A DNA stretch of 64,000 bases. Source: Candidatus Barnesiella excrementavium (GTDB lineage: Bacteria > Bacteroidota > Bacteroidia > Bacteroidales > Barnesiellaceae). The notes beneath the pieces are model-generated. The model was not told the origin of the DNA. It was given only the letters and a program-made list of their open reading frames with translations, and ran no database searches. Below are positions 8,099 through 18,498 of this stretch, piece after piece. The translations under genes were made by a program, and so were the position numbers. Location of the stretch: assembly GCA_019115485.1 (NCBI GenBank), contig DXDM01000005.1:59910-123909 (forward strand). The letters are read 5' to 3'. Positions within the stretch are counted from its first letter, which is position 1, and every line of letters begins with the position of its first letter.

Positions 8099-9088
8099 AT
8101 GTTTGATATGAGTGAACAAGAAAAGAACATACTCGAAAAATATAGTCAAGGCTCGATTAGTGAAGAGGAATATAATACCCTCAAACAGATGTTGGCCGAA
8201 GGCGATGATGCGGAAATACTCCGAATGATAGACGAGTGTTACGAAAGAGATGCCTCTGTTTACACCATTCCGCCAGATGTGAAACCGGTTTTGCGGGACA
8301 AGATATGGCAACAGATTAAGAAAGAATCCCGTCGTAAAAGTCTGCGAAAGGTGGCTGTCTGGGCAGCCGCCGTATTGCTTCCTGTATTGATTTTTTCGAC
8401 GGCTTATCTCTATTTGCAGGTCGATGAATATAAGCATGTACCCAACACGATTGTGGTCAATAACGGGCAGAAAGCCGAGTTTACCTTGCCCGATGGGACT
8501 TGCGTCCACTTGAATAGCGGGTCGAAACTGTCGTACAATTCGACTTTTAATAAGCATCGGCGTATTGTTTCACTCGAAGGGGAGGCCTTTTTTGAGGTGC
8601 AGCCCAATAAAGAGAAACCTTTTATAGTCAAGACCTCGGTTTTTAATGTGGAAGTGTTGGGTACCTCGTTCAATGTATCTGTCTATGATGATGAAAATTC
8701 GGTGGAGACCGCTCTGATCGAAGGGAAGGTAAAACTCACGTTAAATGAGTCTCGTTCATCTTCCTCGCACCCTGTTTATTTGACCCCCTCGCAGAAATAT
8801 GTCTATTCCAGGAGCGATAAAAAGGGTGATATTTCACTTACCGATAAGGAGTATGAACTGGCCTGGAAAGATGGAATATTGATGTTCAAGGCCGAATCTC
8901 TCGATGAAGTTTTCCAGAAAATAGAACGTTGGTATGGCGTGACGATTCACTATGATAAGGCGAATATAATTCACGACCAGTTTACCGGGAAATTTGAGGA
9001 TATAACGTTGCAAGAGATGATGAATATCTTGCGAATGCATTATAACTTGAAATATAAAATCGAGGAAAATCACATATATATAATCTGA
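8099..9088 (+). CDS. FecR-type anti-sigma factor
   Basis: The 329-residue inner-membrane regulator has a cytosolic N-terminus (about 1-84), one membrane span (about 85-106), a FecR domain (about 115-210, including NGQKAEFTLPDGTCVHLN and LEGEAFFEV) and a C-terminal DUF4974-like domain ending KIEENHIYII. It is expected to hold the preceding sigma factor until the SusC STN domain reports substrate. A second ATG three codons in (8108) is an equally good start. Genes of this type are normally cotranscribed with the sigma gene, as here. Confidence 0.9.
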   Translation: MFDMSEQEKNILEKYSQGSISEEEYNTLKQMLAEGDDAEILRMIDECYERDASVYTIPPDVKPVLRDKIWQQIKKESRRKSLRKVAVWAAAVLLPVLIFSTAYLYLQVDEYKHVPNTIVVNNGQKAEFTLPDGTCVHLNSGSKLSYNSTFNKHRRIVSLEGEAFFEVQPNKEKPFIVKTSVFNVEVLGTSFNVSVYDDENSVETALIEGKVKLTLNESRSSSSHPVYLTPSQKYVYSRSDKKGDISLTDKEYELAWKDGILMFKAESLDEVFQKIERWYGVTIHYDKANIIHDQFTGKFEDITLQEMMNILRMHYNLKYKIEENHIYII

Positions 9089-9299
9089 AATCATTATGAA
9101 AAATGCGAATGAAGGCTTATGACCATAGGCCAAAGTGTTAGCCTTATCTGTTTTTGCCGTTTGTAAAATCGGGTGTTGCATCTTTTATGTGCTGATTCTT
9201 AGTTATTTCTGCGGGGTTGTTCTTGCAGGGACAAGACTTTGTTATCATTTCGCACCCGAATGGACCACGATTTAAGTTTCATTTTTTTTCATCACAAAC

Positions 9300-11189
9300 A
9301 TGACAGCCATGAAGAATTGGTTATTGTATTCAGCTATTTTAGTGTTAGTTTCGGCATGCACTTCGTCGTCCTTTTTTTCGGTTGAAGAGGGCAATACATT
9401 TATTGTTATCGACGAAAATCCTTCTGATGTTGCTCTTTTGGCGGCTCACGAACTCCAACATTTCATTCATGAGTCGGCAGACATAGAGGTACCGATTGTA
9501 AATAAAGTACCCTCGAAGGAGGCAAAGCTTTTCTGTGTCGGGAAGAGTGTCTGTACCTCGGAGTGGGACACGATTCGGTTTGCTCCGCAGGAGTACCTAA
9601 TCAAAATATCACCCGATAAAGTAGTCCTGCTGGGACAAGATGAAAACAGCGGTTCTGACGACGGGCGGGATAACAACGGGATTACTCCCTGGAAAGACCG
9701 GATCAAGGTCAATTATTCGCAATTGATTGGCGATACGACCCGTCAGGTGGAGTTAGTCCTTCCGTCGATATACGACGCCCAGGGCACCTGTTATGCCGTA
9801 TATGATTTTCTGGAAAAGTATATGGGTGTGCGTTTCTATGGGCCACACCCGCTGAATGTGGTCGCACCTCGGTCGATGAAGCTCCATTTTCCGGTTACGG
9901 AAACACGGAGAGCCCCCCAACTGAAATACCGGGGGGGAACATACTCTTTTGACTGGCCCATGATGAAAGATCAATATTTCCAACCCTCGGGAGAGATGTA
10001 TCAACTATTTCTTCGGAGAATCAAATTCGGCGGGGAAAAATGGGCTGCCAACCATTCATTTACGGCATATCAAGATCGTTTCTTGAAGCAAAATTCCCAA
10101 CATCAGGACCTTTTTGAATCGTATCACCCCGAATATTTTGCCCATGGTCGTACGGGGGGAGCACAAGAGCGTCAGTTCTGTTATACCAATCCTGCGTTTA
10201 TCCAACAGGTTTCACAGGATGCCCGCGATTATTTCGACGGCAAGCCCTTAAAGGGGAGTCAAATTGCTTTGGGCGATTACTTTGCCGTAGTCCCGCTCGA
10301 CAATGCCAACTGGTGCCGGTGCCCCGAATGCCAGAAGCAACTGGCTCTCGACAAGAACAATATTCGGGGGGAACATTTTAATTGTGGTACCGCGACTCAT
10401 TATCTTTGGACCTTTGTCAACCGAGTCGCACAAGAGGTGAAAAAGACACACCCCGATAAAAAAATTGCCTCGTTGGCCTATCATGTATATGCCTATTGCC
10501 CCAAAGATATGCAACTCGAAGATAATATTTCGGTCGCTATCTGTCTCCACCCCCGCAACTATTGGGCTCCCAAGATGAAGGAGAATGAGATGGATTTGTA
10601 TGAAGACTGGATTAAGGAGAGCAAATCGAGCGGGCGTCGCCTCTATCTGTGGAATTATCTCTGCTTCCCTACGGAGCGAGGATTGATTCAAGGGTTTAAT
10701 GTCTTCCCGGGATTCAGTATACACCCATTGTCCGAGCAGGTGAAGAAGTATGTGCAAGATGGCATAAGGGGTATTTTTTTATGTGGAATAGGCGAGCAGT
10801 TGGATTTTTATGCCACGATGAAACTTTATGACGATTCCAGTATAGATATTGACCGCCTGGTCGATGAGTTTTTCTCGTTATACTTTGGGAAGGCCTCCAA
10901 GCCGATGCACGATTTTTACAACAAGATAGAAGCCGTTTACACGAATCCGGCCAATTATCCGATAGAGGTTCAGACATGTGAGGCTCAGTTCCATCAGACC
11001 GAGGAGATAGCCTGGAAGTATTTGGGTACCGATTCGGTTATGAGCGAGTTGGAAGGGTATATGGACGAGGCATTAGGTCTGGCCGATACGCCCGAAGTGC
11101 GGGCCCGAGTGCAATCGTGGTACGACGGGGTGTGGCAGTACATGAAAGAAGGGAAAGAAAAGTATATGAAGTCGAACGCTCAAAAATAG
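9300..11189 (+). CDS. DUF4838 lipoprotein, probable glycoside hydrolase
   Basis: A 629-residue lipoprotein; the lipobox cysteine is residue 20 (LVSAC). The N-terminal 150 residues resemble the non-catalytic domain of GH67-like enzymes (ELQHFIHESADIEVPIV), and the rest resembles DUF4838, with GVRFYGPHPLNVV and a cysteine-bearing NWCRCPECQKQL segment. DUF4838 proteins are common in PULs, mostly without a proven activity. Its position directly before GH20 and SusCD suggests it trims the same glycan at the cell surface or in the periplasm. ATG 9309 is an alternative start. Confidence 0.8.
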   Translation: MTAMKNWLLYSAILVLVSACTSSSFFSVEEGNTFIVIDENPSDVALLAAHELQHFIHESADIEVPIVNKVPSKEAKLFCVGKSVCTSEWDTIRFAPQEYLIKISPDKVVLLGQDENSGSDDGRDNNGITPWKDRIKVNYSQLIGDTTRQVELVLPSIYDAQGTCYAVYDFLEKYMGVRFYGPHPLNVVAPRSMKLHFPVTETRRAPQLKYRGGTYSFDWPMMKDQYFQPSGEMYQLFLRRIKFGGEKWAANHSFTAYQDRFLKQNSQHQDLFESYHPEYFAHGRTGGAQERQFCYTNPAFIQQVSQDARDYFDGKPLKGSQIALGDYFAVVPLDNANWCRCPECQKQLALDKNNIRGEHFNCGTATHYLWTFVNRVAQEVKKTHPDKKIASLAYHVYAYCPKDMQLEDNISVAICLHPRNYWAPKMKENEMDLYEDWIKESKSSGRRLYLWNYLCFPTERGLIQGFNVFPGFSIHPLSEQVKKYVQDGIRGIFLCGIGEQLDFYATMKLYDDSSIDIDRLVDEFFSLYFGKASKPMHDFYNKIEAVYTNPANYPIEVQTCEAQFHQTEEIAWKYLGTDSVMSELEGYMDEALGLADTPEVRARVQSWYDGVWQYMKEGKEKYMKSNAQK

Positions 11190-11196
11190 TTGTCTC

Positions 11197-13071
11197 ATGA
11201 AACTCATTCACTTTACATGGGCTGCACTTTTCGGGGTATTTCTTTTCAGTTGTACGGCGGGAGATACCATTAAAAACGAGTCGATACGCATCATTCCACT
11301 GCCCAACTATTATCAGTTGAAGCCGGGAACATTTGATATTGACAAGCATACGTCAATCGCAATCGATAAGTCGGACTCCACAATGGTTGCGTTGGCCTCC
11401 TATTTTAATGAAAAGTTGGCTCGTGTCACACGGTATGAACTCCCGGTAAAGGATACGGGTGAGATACTTTTCGAACTGGTGACTGCCCCCGAACTGGATA
11501 CGGAAGGCTATCGTATTTGCGTCACTTCCGATAAGATAAGGATACGGGCCAATGCTTATCATGGCATTTTCAATGGCATACAGTCGTTACTTCAATTAAT
11601 ACCGTTAGACACGGTGGCGGGCAAGAAATCCCGATGGGAGATAGGTTGTATCGAGATAACGGATAAGCCGCGTTTTGCCTGGCGCGGGTTGATGCTGGAT
11701 GTCAGTCGTCACTTTTTTACCAAACAAGAAGTGAAGAGGTATATCGATTTGATGGCCGAGTATAAGTATAATGTTTTCCATTGGCATCTGACCGATGACC
11801 AGGGGTGGCGCATCGAAATAAAATCGCTGCCCCGACTGACCTCGGTAGGTGCTTGGCGGGCCCCTCGTGTAGGCAACTGGTGGGAGCGCAGCCCTCAATC
11901 CGATGCCGATTCGCTCTCCTATGGAGGATATTATACACAAGACGATATTCGGGAGATTGTGGAATATGCCCGGACCCGTTACGTTACGGTTGTCCCCGAG
12001 ATTGACATACCGGGCCATAGCATGGCCCTTCTTGCGGCCTATCCCGAGGTTTCGTGTATGGGAGGTCCCTTTTGTGTAAATGTGGGAAATCCTTTTTACA
12101 CGAAAGAAGAAAATTCGCTTTGTGTCGGGAAAGAGCGCACGTTCGCTCTACTTGATTCGATATTTGGTGAAATAGTATCGCTTTTCCCCTCGGAATATAT
12201 TCATATCGGTGGCGATGAATGCTATAAAGGATTTTGGGAACAATGTCCCGATTGTAAAAGGCGAATGGCACTTGAAAAGCTCAACAGCACAACCGAGTTG
12301 CAGAGTTATTTTGTCAAAAGAGTAGCTTCGTCCATTCAGAGAATGGGAAAAATCGTGATTGGCTGGGACGAGATTCTCGAAGGCGGATTGGCTCCCGAAG
12401 CCATTGTCATGTCTTGGAGAGGGAAGCAAGGAGGGATAGAGGCTATCCGCCAGGGACATGCGGTTGTCATGACTCCGTTTGAACATTGTTATCTCGATTT
12501 GTATCAGGGTGATCCTGCGGTGGAACCCAACACATATTCGATGTTGAGGTTGGAAGACTGTTATAAATTCCAGTTTGTACCAGATAGTGTGGATAATACC
12601 TTTGTTTTAGGCGGCCAGGGTAATTTGTGGACCGAGTCGGTTCCTCATTATCGTCAGGCCGAGTATATGACCTGGCCCCGGGCTTTGGCTATTTCGGAGA
12701 CATTGTGGAACGAAAGCTGTACGAAAAACTGGGAGTTCTTTGTCCAGCGGGTTGAGAAACAGTTTATCCATTTCGAGCAGTTGGGTGTCAATTATGCCCG
12801 AAGTATCTATGACCCTATCATAAAGCCTTTTATCAATGACGAGGGAGAGTTGCGTGTCGCATTGAGAACCGAGGTTGACGGGCTCGATATATATTACACC
12901 TTCGACAATACGAATCCCGATTCTTATTCCAATCTCTACACCGGTCTCCTCTCCATTCCGAAAGATGCCTCGATGCTGAAAGTGGTTACTTACAGCGGTC
13001 AGCAGCGGAAAGGCCGGCAGATAAATCTTACGATAGAAGAGTTGGAAAGGCGAGTGAAGGAGACGAATTAA
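11197..13071 (+). CDS. GH20 beta-N-acetylhexosaminidase, lipoprotein
   Basis: Removes terminal beta-GlcNAc or beta-GalNAc by substrate-assisted catalysis. The lipobox cysteine is residue 19 (FLFSC). The order is a GH20b-type N-terminal domain (about 30-150), a TIM barrel with WHLTDDQGWRIEIK, and the HIGGDE motif whose Asp340-Glu341 are the expected polariser and acid/base. A C-terminal chitobiase-like beta domain (about 540-615, GLDIYYTFDNTNPD) completes it. Only seven bases separate it from the DUF4838 gene, so they are cotranscribed. Confidence 0.95.
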   Translation: MKLIHFTWAALFGVFLFSCTAGDTIKNESIRIIPLPNYYQLKPGTFDIDKHTSIAIDKSDSTMVALASYFNEKLARVTRYELPVKDTGEILFELVTAPELDTEGYRICVTSDKIRIRANAYHGIFNGIQSLLQLIPLDTVAGKKSRWEIGCIEITDKPRFAWRGLMLDVSRHFFTKQEVKRYIDLMAEYKYNVFHWHLTDDQGWRIEIKSLPRLTSVGAWRAPRVGNWWERSPQSDADSLSYGGYYTQDDIREIVEYARTRYVTVVPEIDIPGHSMALLAAYPEVSCMGGPFCVNVGNPFYTKEENSLCVGKERTFALLDSIFGEIVSLFPSEYIHIGGDECYKGFWEQCPDCKRRMALEKLNSTTELQSYFVKRVASSIQRMGKIVIGWDEILEGGLAPEAIVMSWRGKQGGIEAIRQGHAVVMTPFEHCYLDLYQGDPAVEPNTYSMLRLEDCYKFQFVPDSVDNTFVLGGQGNLWTESVPHYRQAEYMTWPRALAISETLWNESCTKNWEFFVQRVEKQFIHFEQLGVNYARSIYDPIIKPFINDEGELRVALRTEVDGLDIYYTFDNTNPDSYSNLYTGLLSIPKDASMLKVVTYSGQQRKGRQINLTIEELERRVKETN

Positions 13072-13193
13072 GTGTTGTAAAACATATAAAAACCGATGTT
13101 ACAAAACAGGAATCCGGGTGTATTACTATTTGAACGGCAAAGACAAGAGATAAGATTGTAATTTGAAAAAGTAAACTAATTATGCTGTAAACC

Positions 13194-16100
13194 ATGAAAT
13201 GCACGAAGACAAGATGGAATATTCGATTGTGGCGTATGGCTCTGCTTTTGTTTGTATGGAGTGGAACTTTCTACACGAATGCACAGAATAGCAATTCACA
13301 AAATGCTTATTTATCTATAAACCTCAACAAAGTGACGATAAAGCAATTCTTTGATGAGATTCAACGGAAAACCGATTATACCTTTTCGTATCGAGAGGGT
13401 ATATTGGACAACAAGAAAGATGTCACTTTGCAGGCTCAAAACAGACCGCTGTCCGAAATCCTTAAAACGGTATTGGACGCAAAGGGGCTGAACTTTTCCA
13501 TTCAATCCAAATCGATTGTGGTTACCCGAAAAAGTTCGGCCCCTGTAACCTTGAAGGGTAGGGTGACCAGCAGCAGAGGCGAACCTCTGATTGGCGTGAC
13601 CGTGTTCGTGAAAGGGGGTAAGGCTGGAACCTCTACCGATATGGACGGTAATTTCTCGATTCGTGTGGATAGTCGAGATGCGACCTTACAGTTTACCTAT
13701 GTGGGTTACAAGTCGGAGACCGTTTCGGTCAAGGGGCGCAATTTTGTTGCCGTAACGATGGAGGAGGATAGCCACATGTTGAACGAAGTGGTGGCCGTCG
13801 GGTATGGTGTGATGCGTAAAAGTGACCTCACCGGCTCGGTAGCCCGTATCGGTGGTGAAGATATAACCAATGCGCCAACCGTGCGTCTGGACCAGGCTTT
13901 GACCGGTAAGGTCTCGGGGGTACATATTACCAATACCTCGGGTGAGCCGGGAGCCGCTACCAATATATTGATTCGTGGAGGCAATTCTATCTCGGCCAGT
14001 AACGAGCCGCTTTATGTAATCGACGGATTTATCGGAGCCGGCGATTTGAATATGATTGACCCGAACGATATAGAGTCTATCGAGGTCTTGAAAGACGCAG
14101 CTGCCACTTCGATATATGGCTCGCGGGGAGCAAACGGCGTTATCATTGTCAACACGAAGCGAGGTGCCGAGGGCAGCAATAATATTTCGGTAAATGCCTA
14201 TTTCGGAGTTCAGCACATTGCCAAGAGATTGGAGATGATGAATGCCCGGGAATATGCCGAGATGCTTAATCAGCAAGATGTCTCGGTCAACCAGGAGCCC
14301 TCTATCGAGAACCCCAGTATATATGGCGAGGGAACCGATTGGCAAGACGAGATACTGCGCATGGCGTTTATTCAAAATTATCAAGTAGCAGCCTCGGGCG
14401 GCAGTAAGGATAGCCGCTATTATCTGTCGATAAGTATGTTTGACCAGGAGGGTGTCATTAAAAAATCGGGTATCAGACGATACCAGACGCGTCTGAATCT
14501 CGATAGAAAGATACGGAAGAATATAAACATCGGAGCCAATTTCCAGTTCTCGTATACTCAGAAGAACCCCAATCTGGTAAGTCTGGGAGGCTTCGATTAT
14601 CAAAGTTCGGCATTGGCGATACCGCCTACCATGAATGTGTATAACGAAGATGGCACGTATGCATCGGATAGCCCTTCGCGAGTCGTAAGCAATAAAATCG
14701 ATCATGTAGTGGCCCAGTTGAACGAACGGGAAAAACTGGAAAAATCGTCGAGTGTATATGCCGGTATATTTGCCGACTGGGAAGCCATAGAGGGCTTGAA
14801 ATTTAAAACCTTCCTGGGCTTGAATACCAGCCACAGCAAGACGAGCGAGTATAAACCCAGCACATTGCCGACCATGATTCAGAATAAAATCAAGGGAGAG
14901 GCTTGGATTAACCAGGGGGAGAGCTATTCTATCCTTTGGGAGAATACGGTCAATTATATGAAAGAGGTGGCTACCGGTCATCATTTGACGGTGTTGGGTG
15001 GATACACGTTGCAGACGTCCAGAAGTGAAGGCCTCAGTTTGTATGGAAAAAACTTCACGAGCGATTTGCTGGGCTGGAACAATCTTTCCGATTCTGAAAC
15101 GTTGACCCGACAAATCGGGAGCTCGGCATCGGAATGGGCTATTATTTCCTATCTGGGACGTATCAACTATTCGGCGTTGGACCGGTATCTGTTGACCGTC
15201 ACGGGGCGGTACGACGGTTCATCACGTTTGGGAAAAGATAACCGATTTGCATTTTTCCCCTCGGTGGCAGTCGCATGGAGACTTTCGGAAGAGAAGTTTA
15301 TGAAGCAATTCTCAAACTTGGACAATTTGAAGATACGGTTAAGTTACGGATTATCCGGTAACCAGGATATTGCCCTGTATCAGACTCTGCCTTTGATGAA
15401 GCAGCAAAATGTGATATTGACCGATGTCCCTCAGATAGGATATATTCCCGACCGTTTGGGCAATGATAAATTGAAGTGGGAGACGACCTCGCAGTTTGAC
15501 CTCGGTATCGATGCCTCTTTCTTCAAATCGCGATTGAATATCGAGTTTGATGCGTATGTGAAGAATACCAAAGATTTGTTACTCGATGTCGAGTTTCCAT
15601 ATACATCGGGATTCAAGAATGGATTTATGAATGTGGGTAAAATTTCCAATCGGGGAGTCGAACTGATGATTCGCAGTACCAATATCGTTGCAAAAGATTT
15701 TACATGGACCACCGAATTCAATATATCCCACAATAAGAATATGGTAGTAGCCTTGGGCCCTGACAAGGATTTTGAATACACGTTCCGTCCCGGGTTGGGA
15801 ACTCACCCCTATTCCTGGTTGAAAGTAGGTGAGCCGGTAGGTGCGTTTTATGGATATATCATGGACGGCATATACCGTACCCGGAAGCAGATTGAAGCCG
15901 GGAGTGAGCCGAATGCCTCGCTTGGGCAGAAAATCTATCGCGATATAAATAACGATGGCGTGATTACTATCGAAGATCAGACCACGATAGGCGACCCCAA
16001 TCCCGACTTTTTTGGGGGATTGAACAATACCTTTACCTACAAGGGTTTTACGTTGAGTATATTCCTGCAAGGGACATTCGGCAATGATATTTTGTCGGGG

Positions 16101-16520
16101 GGAGATTTCCTGTATGCGACAATCGATCCGCGGTTCGTTAACCAGTATAAGTGGGTCAAGGATTTCTGGTCGCTCGATAATCCCGATGCTCAATATCCCA
16201 AACTCTATTCAAATGATGAGTATCAGCCGTCGACCTACATGGTTCACGACGGGTCGCACTTGAAGATAAAGAGTGTGAGTCTCTATTACGATTTCCCCGT
16301 GAAAAAGTGGAAAAAGAACAAGGTCCTCTCGGGATTGCAGTGTTATGTGATAGGAACCAATCTCTACACGTTTACCTCGTATAAAGGGTATGACCCCGAG
16401 GTAAATACAGGAGCCGAAGGAGGTTATGACGTATATTCGACCAATGTCCTTCGAGGTATGGACTTTACGGCTTATCCCTCGGCGAGAACGTTCACTTTTG
16501 GTATAAAACTGACCTTATAA
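13194..16520 (+). CDS. SusC/RagA TonB-dependent transporter with STN domain
   Basis: Outer-membrane importer of oligosaccharides, 1108 residues. Signal peptide about 1-31. An STN domain follows (about 38-115: LNKVTIKQFFDEIQRKT, PLSEILKTVLDAKGLNFSI), which in FecA-type systems contacts the FecR regulator. A carboxypeptidase-regulatory-like beta-sandwich follows (about 123-195), then the plug (VRLDQALTGKVSGV, IEVLKDAAATSIYGSRGANG) and a 22-stranded barrel ending in an aromatic/hydrophobic C-terminus. The STN domain ties it to the sigma/anti-sigma pair at 7.4-9.1 kb. SusD follows after nine bases. Confidence 0.96.
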   Translation: MKCTKTRWNIRLWRMALLLFVWSGTFYTNAQNSNSQNAYLSINLNKVTIKQFFDEIQRKTDYTFSYREGILDNKKDVTLQAQNRPLSEILKTVLDAKGLNFSIQSKSIVVTRKSSAPVTLKGRVTSSRGEPLIGVTVFVKGGKAGTSTDMDGNFSIRVDSRDATLQFTYVGYKSETVSVKGRNFVAVTMEEDSHMLNEVVAVGYGVMRKSDLTGSVARIGGEDITNAPTVRLDQALTGKVSGVHITNTSGEPGAATNILIRGGNSISASNEPLYVIDGFIGAGDLNMIDPNDIESIEVLKDAAATSIYGSRGANGVIIVNTKRGAEGSNNISVNAYFGVQHIAKRLEMMNAREYAEMLNQQDVSVNQEPSIENPSIYGEGTDWQDEILRMAFIQNYQVAASGGSKDSRYYLSISMFDQEGVIKKSGIRRYQTRLNLDRKIRKNINIGANFQFSYTQKNPNLVSLGGFDYQSSALAIPPTMNVYNEDGTYASDSPSRVVSNKIDHVVAQLNEREKLEKSSSVYAGIFADWEAIEGLKFKTFLGLNTSHSKTSEYKPSTLPTMIQNKIKGEAWINQGESYSILWENTVNYMKEVATGHHLTVLGGYTLQTSRSEGLSLYGKNFTSDLLGWNNLSDSETLTRQIGSSASEWAIISYLGRINYSALDRYLLTVTGRYDGSSRLGKDNRFAFFPSVAVAWRLSEEKFMKQFSNLDNLKIRLSYGLSGNQDIALYQTLPLMKQQNVILTDVPQIGYIPDRLGNDKLKWETTSQFDLGIDASFFKSRLNIEFDAYVKNTKDLLLDVEFPYTSGFKNGFMNVGKISNRGVELMIRSTNIVAKDFTWTTEFNISHNKNMVVALGPDKDFEYTFRPGLGTHPYSWLKVGEPVGAFYGYIMDGIYRTRKQIEAGSEPNASLGQKIYRDINNDGVITIEDQTTIGDPNPDFFGGLNNTFTYKGFTLSIFLQGTFGNDILSGGDFLYATIDPRFVNQYKWVKDFWSLDNPDAQYPKLYSNDEYQPSTYMVHDGSHLKIKSVSLYYDFPVKKWKKNKVLSGLQCYVIGTNLYTFTSYKGYDPEVNTGAEGGYDVYSTNVLRGMDFTAYPSARTFTFGIKLTL

Positions 16521-16529
16521 GACATAATT

Positions 16530-17957
16530 ATGAGAGACATAAGAATAGCGATTTTATGCGCGTTGACCACTATATTGGGTTCATGCACGGATATGTTGGA
16601 CAAGGAGCCAATCTCCCAACTGAGTGTAGACAATCTGTTCAATACCGAAGAGGGAGCCGATGCGGCAGTCGTGGGGTGTTACAGCTTTTTGTATGGCACG
16701 GGATATTACTGGCAGGAACGATGGGTGTTTGCCTTTGAAGGGACCGATATATCGGGTAGTGGAGGAGGCTCGGCCGATTATCAATGGACTGCCGGGGAGA
16801 ACCGGTGGAGCGATTGGTGGCTGACAACGTATCAGGCAATTTGTGCCTGCAATGTGACCATCTCTCGACTGAATAAATCGTCGTTCGACGAAAGTGTGAA
16901 AGACAAGTTATTGGCCGAAGCCCGGTTTTTAAGAGCCTTTTATTATTACCATGCGCTTACTTACTGGGGTGGGGTACCCTTGTTGAAAGACGAGATTTCT
17001 TCGCTCGATCAGGTGTCGAATGTGAAACGATGCACTCGCGAGGAGTTGGCCGAGTTCATTATTACCGAAGCCGGAGAGGCGGCCAAAGTCCTGGACAAGG
17101 ATCCCGACGTTCCGGCCCGGGTAAGCAAAGGCGCGGCTTTGATGCTGCAAGCCAAGGTATATATGTGGCAGGAGCAATGGGAAGATGCGGCCAAGACGTG
17201 TGAGGCGATTATGGCATTGAATAAATATGATTTGTTCGACCAGTACAGCGATGTCTTTTCTGTACAGTATGAGAATCAGAAGGAACATATTTTCTCGGTT
17301 CAGTTCAATGCCGACTATACCGAGTTCTCGGCCCGCATGTTATGGTATTTGGGACCCAGTAAAGATGAATGGGACAAGTTTAATGGCTTGGGCGGCTGTT
17401 CAGCTCCCGCTTCGTTTTATGACAAATATGATGAATGGGATTATCGCCTCGAACACAACTTGGCCAAGACTTGGCGCAACCAGCCTTTCAAGGATAGCCG
17501 TATCGCCATTATCAAATATTGGGACCGTACGGGGAATCAGATGCTTGATCACGACGGACTGAATTTCCCGGTATTCCGTTTTGCCGATGTCTTGCTGATG
17601 TATGCCGAATCGTTGAACGAGTGGAAACTCGGCCCTACACAGGAGGCTTATGATGCGGTGAACAGAGTGCGGGTTCGGGCCGGGGTCGACGAGATAGAGA
17701 ACTATGATTACGATAAGTTCAAATCGTTTATTCAAGACGAGCGGGCTCGTGAATTGTGTTACGAAGGACATCGTCGGTTCGATTTGGTGCGATGGGGCAT
17801 TCTGGTCGAGACTGTCAAGAGAGTAAGTCAAGAAATAAATTCAAAGGGCTATGAATATGTAGATGAGCGGCATAATTTGTGTCCTATTCCCGAGACCGAA
17901 ATTATCAAAAACGGGAATCTCGAACAAAATCCTGGATATGCAACCTCTAATAAATAA
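16530..17957 (+). CDS. SusD/RagB glycan-binding lipoprotein
   Basis: Surface lipoprotein (lipobox Cys19, LGSC) of 475 residues that caps the SusC barrel and binds glycan. SusD landmarks include EARFLRAFYYYHALTYWGGVPL, FRFADVLLMYAE and ERARELCYEGHRRFDLVRWG, followed by the C-terminal NPGY. Helical TPR-like segments lie between. Its placement immediately after susC is invariant in PULs. Confidence 0.96.
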   Translation: MRDIRIAILCALTTILGSCTDMLDKEPISQLSVDNLFNTEEGADAAVVGCYSFLYGTGYYWQERWVFAFEGTDISGSGGGSADYQWTAGENRWSDWWLTTYQAICACNVTISRLNKSSFDESVKDKLLAEARFLRAFYYYHALTYWGGVPLLKDEISSLDQVSNVKRCTREELAEFIITEAGEAAKVLDKDPDVPARVSKGAALMLQAKVYMWQEQWEDAAKTCEAIMALNKYDLFDQYSDVFSVQYENQKEHIFSVQFNADYTEFSARMLWYLGPSKDEWDKFNGLGGCSAPASFYDKYDEWDYRLEHNLAKTWRNQPFKDSRIAIIKYWDRTGNQMLDHDGLNFPVFRFADVLLMYAESLNEWKLGPTQEAYDAVNRVRVRAGVDEIENYDYDKFKSFIQDERARELCYEGHRRFDLVRWGILVETVKRVSQEINSKGYEYVDERHNLCPIPETEIIKNGNLEQNPGYATSNK

Positions 17958-17963
17958 TGCGAT

Positions 17964-18476
17964 ATGAAAACGATAACAAAAATAATTTTGCTCCTTATGG
18001 TTCCTTTGTCGTTAATCTCTTGTGAAAAGGAAGATGAAGACTTTCCGTTGAAAGACAGTTACCTGTATGTATGGAACGTGCGTACGTGGAGTGTAGGAAC
18101 CGAAAGCAAATTGTCGGACATAAAAGTCACCTATTTTTTCATGGGCGATACCGCTCGGGTGAAGCAGATTAATTTCTGGATTATCAAGGAGAATGAAACT
18201 TTATATGCCGAGGAGGCCATGGCCCATCAGGATAGGGCTTATCAACTGACCAGTATACAAAATGATCCGGATCAGAAGGAGTATAAGAATCAATGCTCTT
18301 TCCGTTTCCCCGATGATATTGTCGTCGACTACGACGGAGACCCGTTTGTGCCTGGCGGTGAATATCGATTGGTGGTAAAAGCGTTGGGAACGGACGACAT
18401 GATAGTCGACAGCCCTACGGTGGAGTCGGGCGTTTTCACGATATATGACCCTGATGCGTCGGATACAGATCAATAG
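17964..18476 (+). CDS. Small PUL lipoprotein, DUF4843-like or SusE/F-position
   Basis: A 170-residue lipoprotein with lipobox Cys20 (SLISC), starting seven bases after susD. The beta-rich body and the position right after SusD match the small DUF4843-type lipoproteins of host-glycan PULs, but the sequence identity to that family is uncertain by eye. A role as an accessory glycan-binding surface protein is inferred from position only. Confidence 0.65.
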   Translation: MKTITKIILLLMVPLSLISCEKEDEDFPLKDSYLYVWNVRTWSVGTESKLSDIKVTYFFMGDTARVKQINFWIIKENETLYAEEAMAHQDRAYQLTSIQNDPDQKEYKNQCSFRFPDDIVVDYDGDPFVPGGEYRLVVKALGTDDMIVDSPTVESGVFTIYDPDASDTDQ

Positions 18477-18498
18477 TTAACCTTAATACATATATGTT

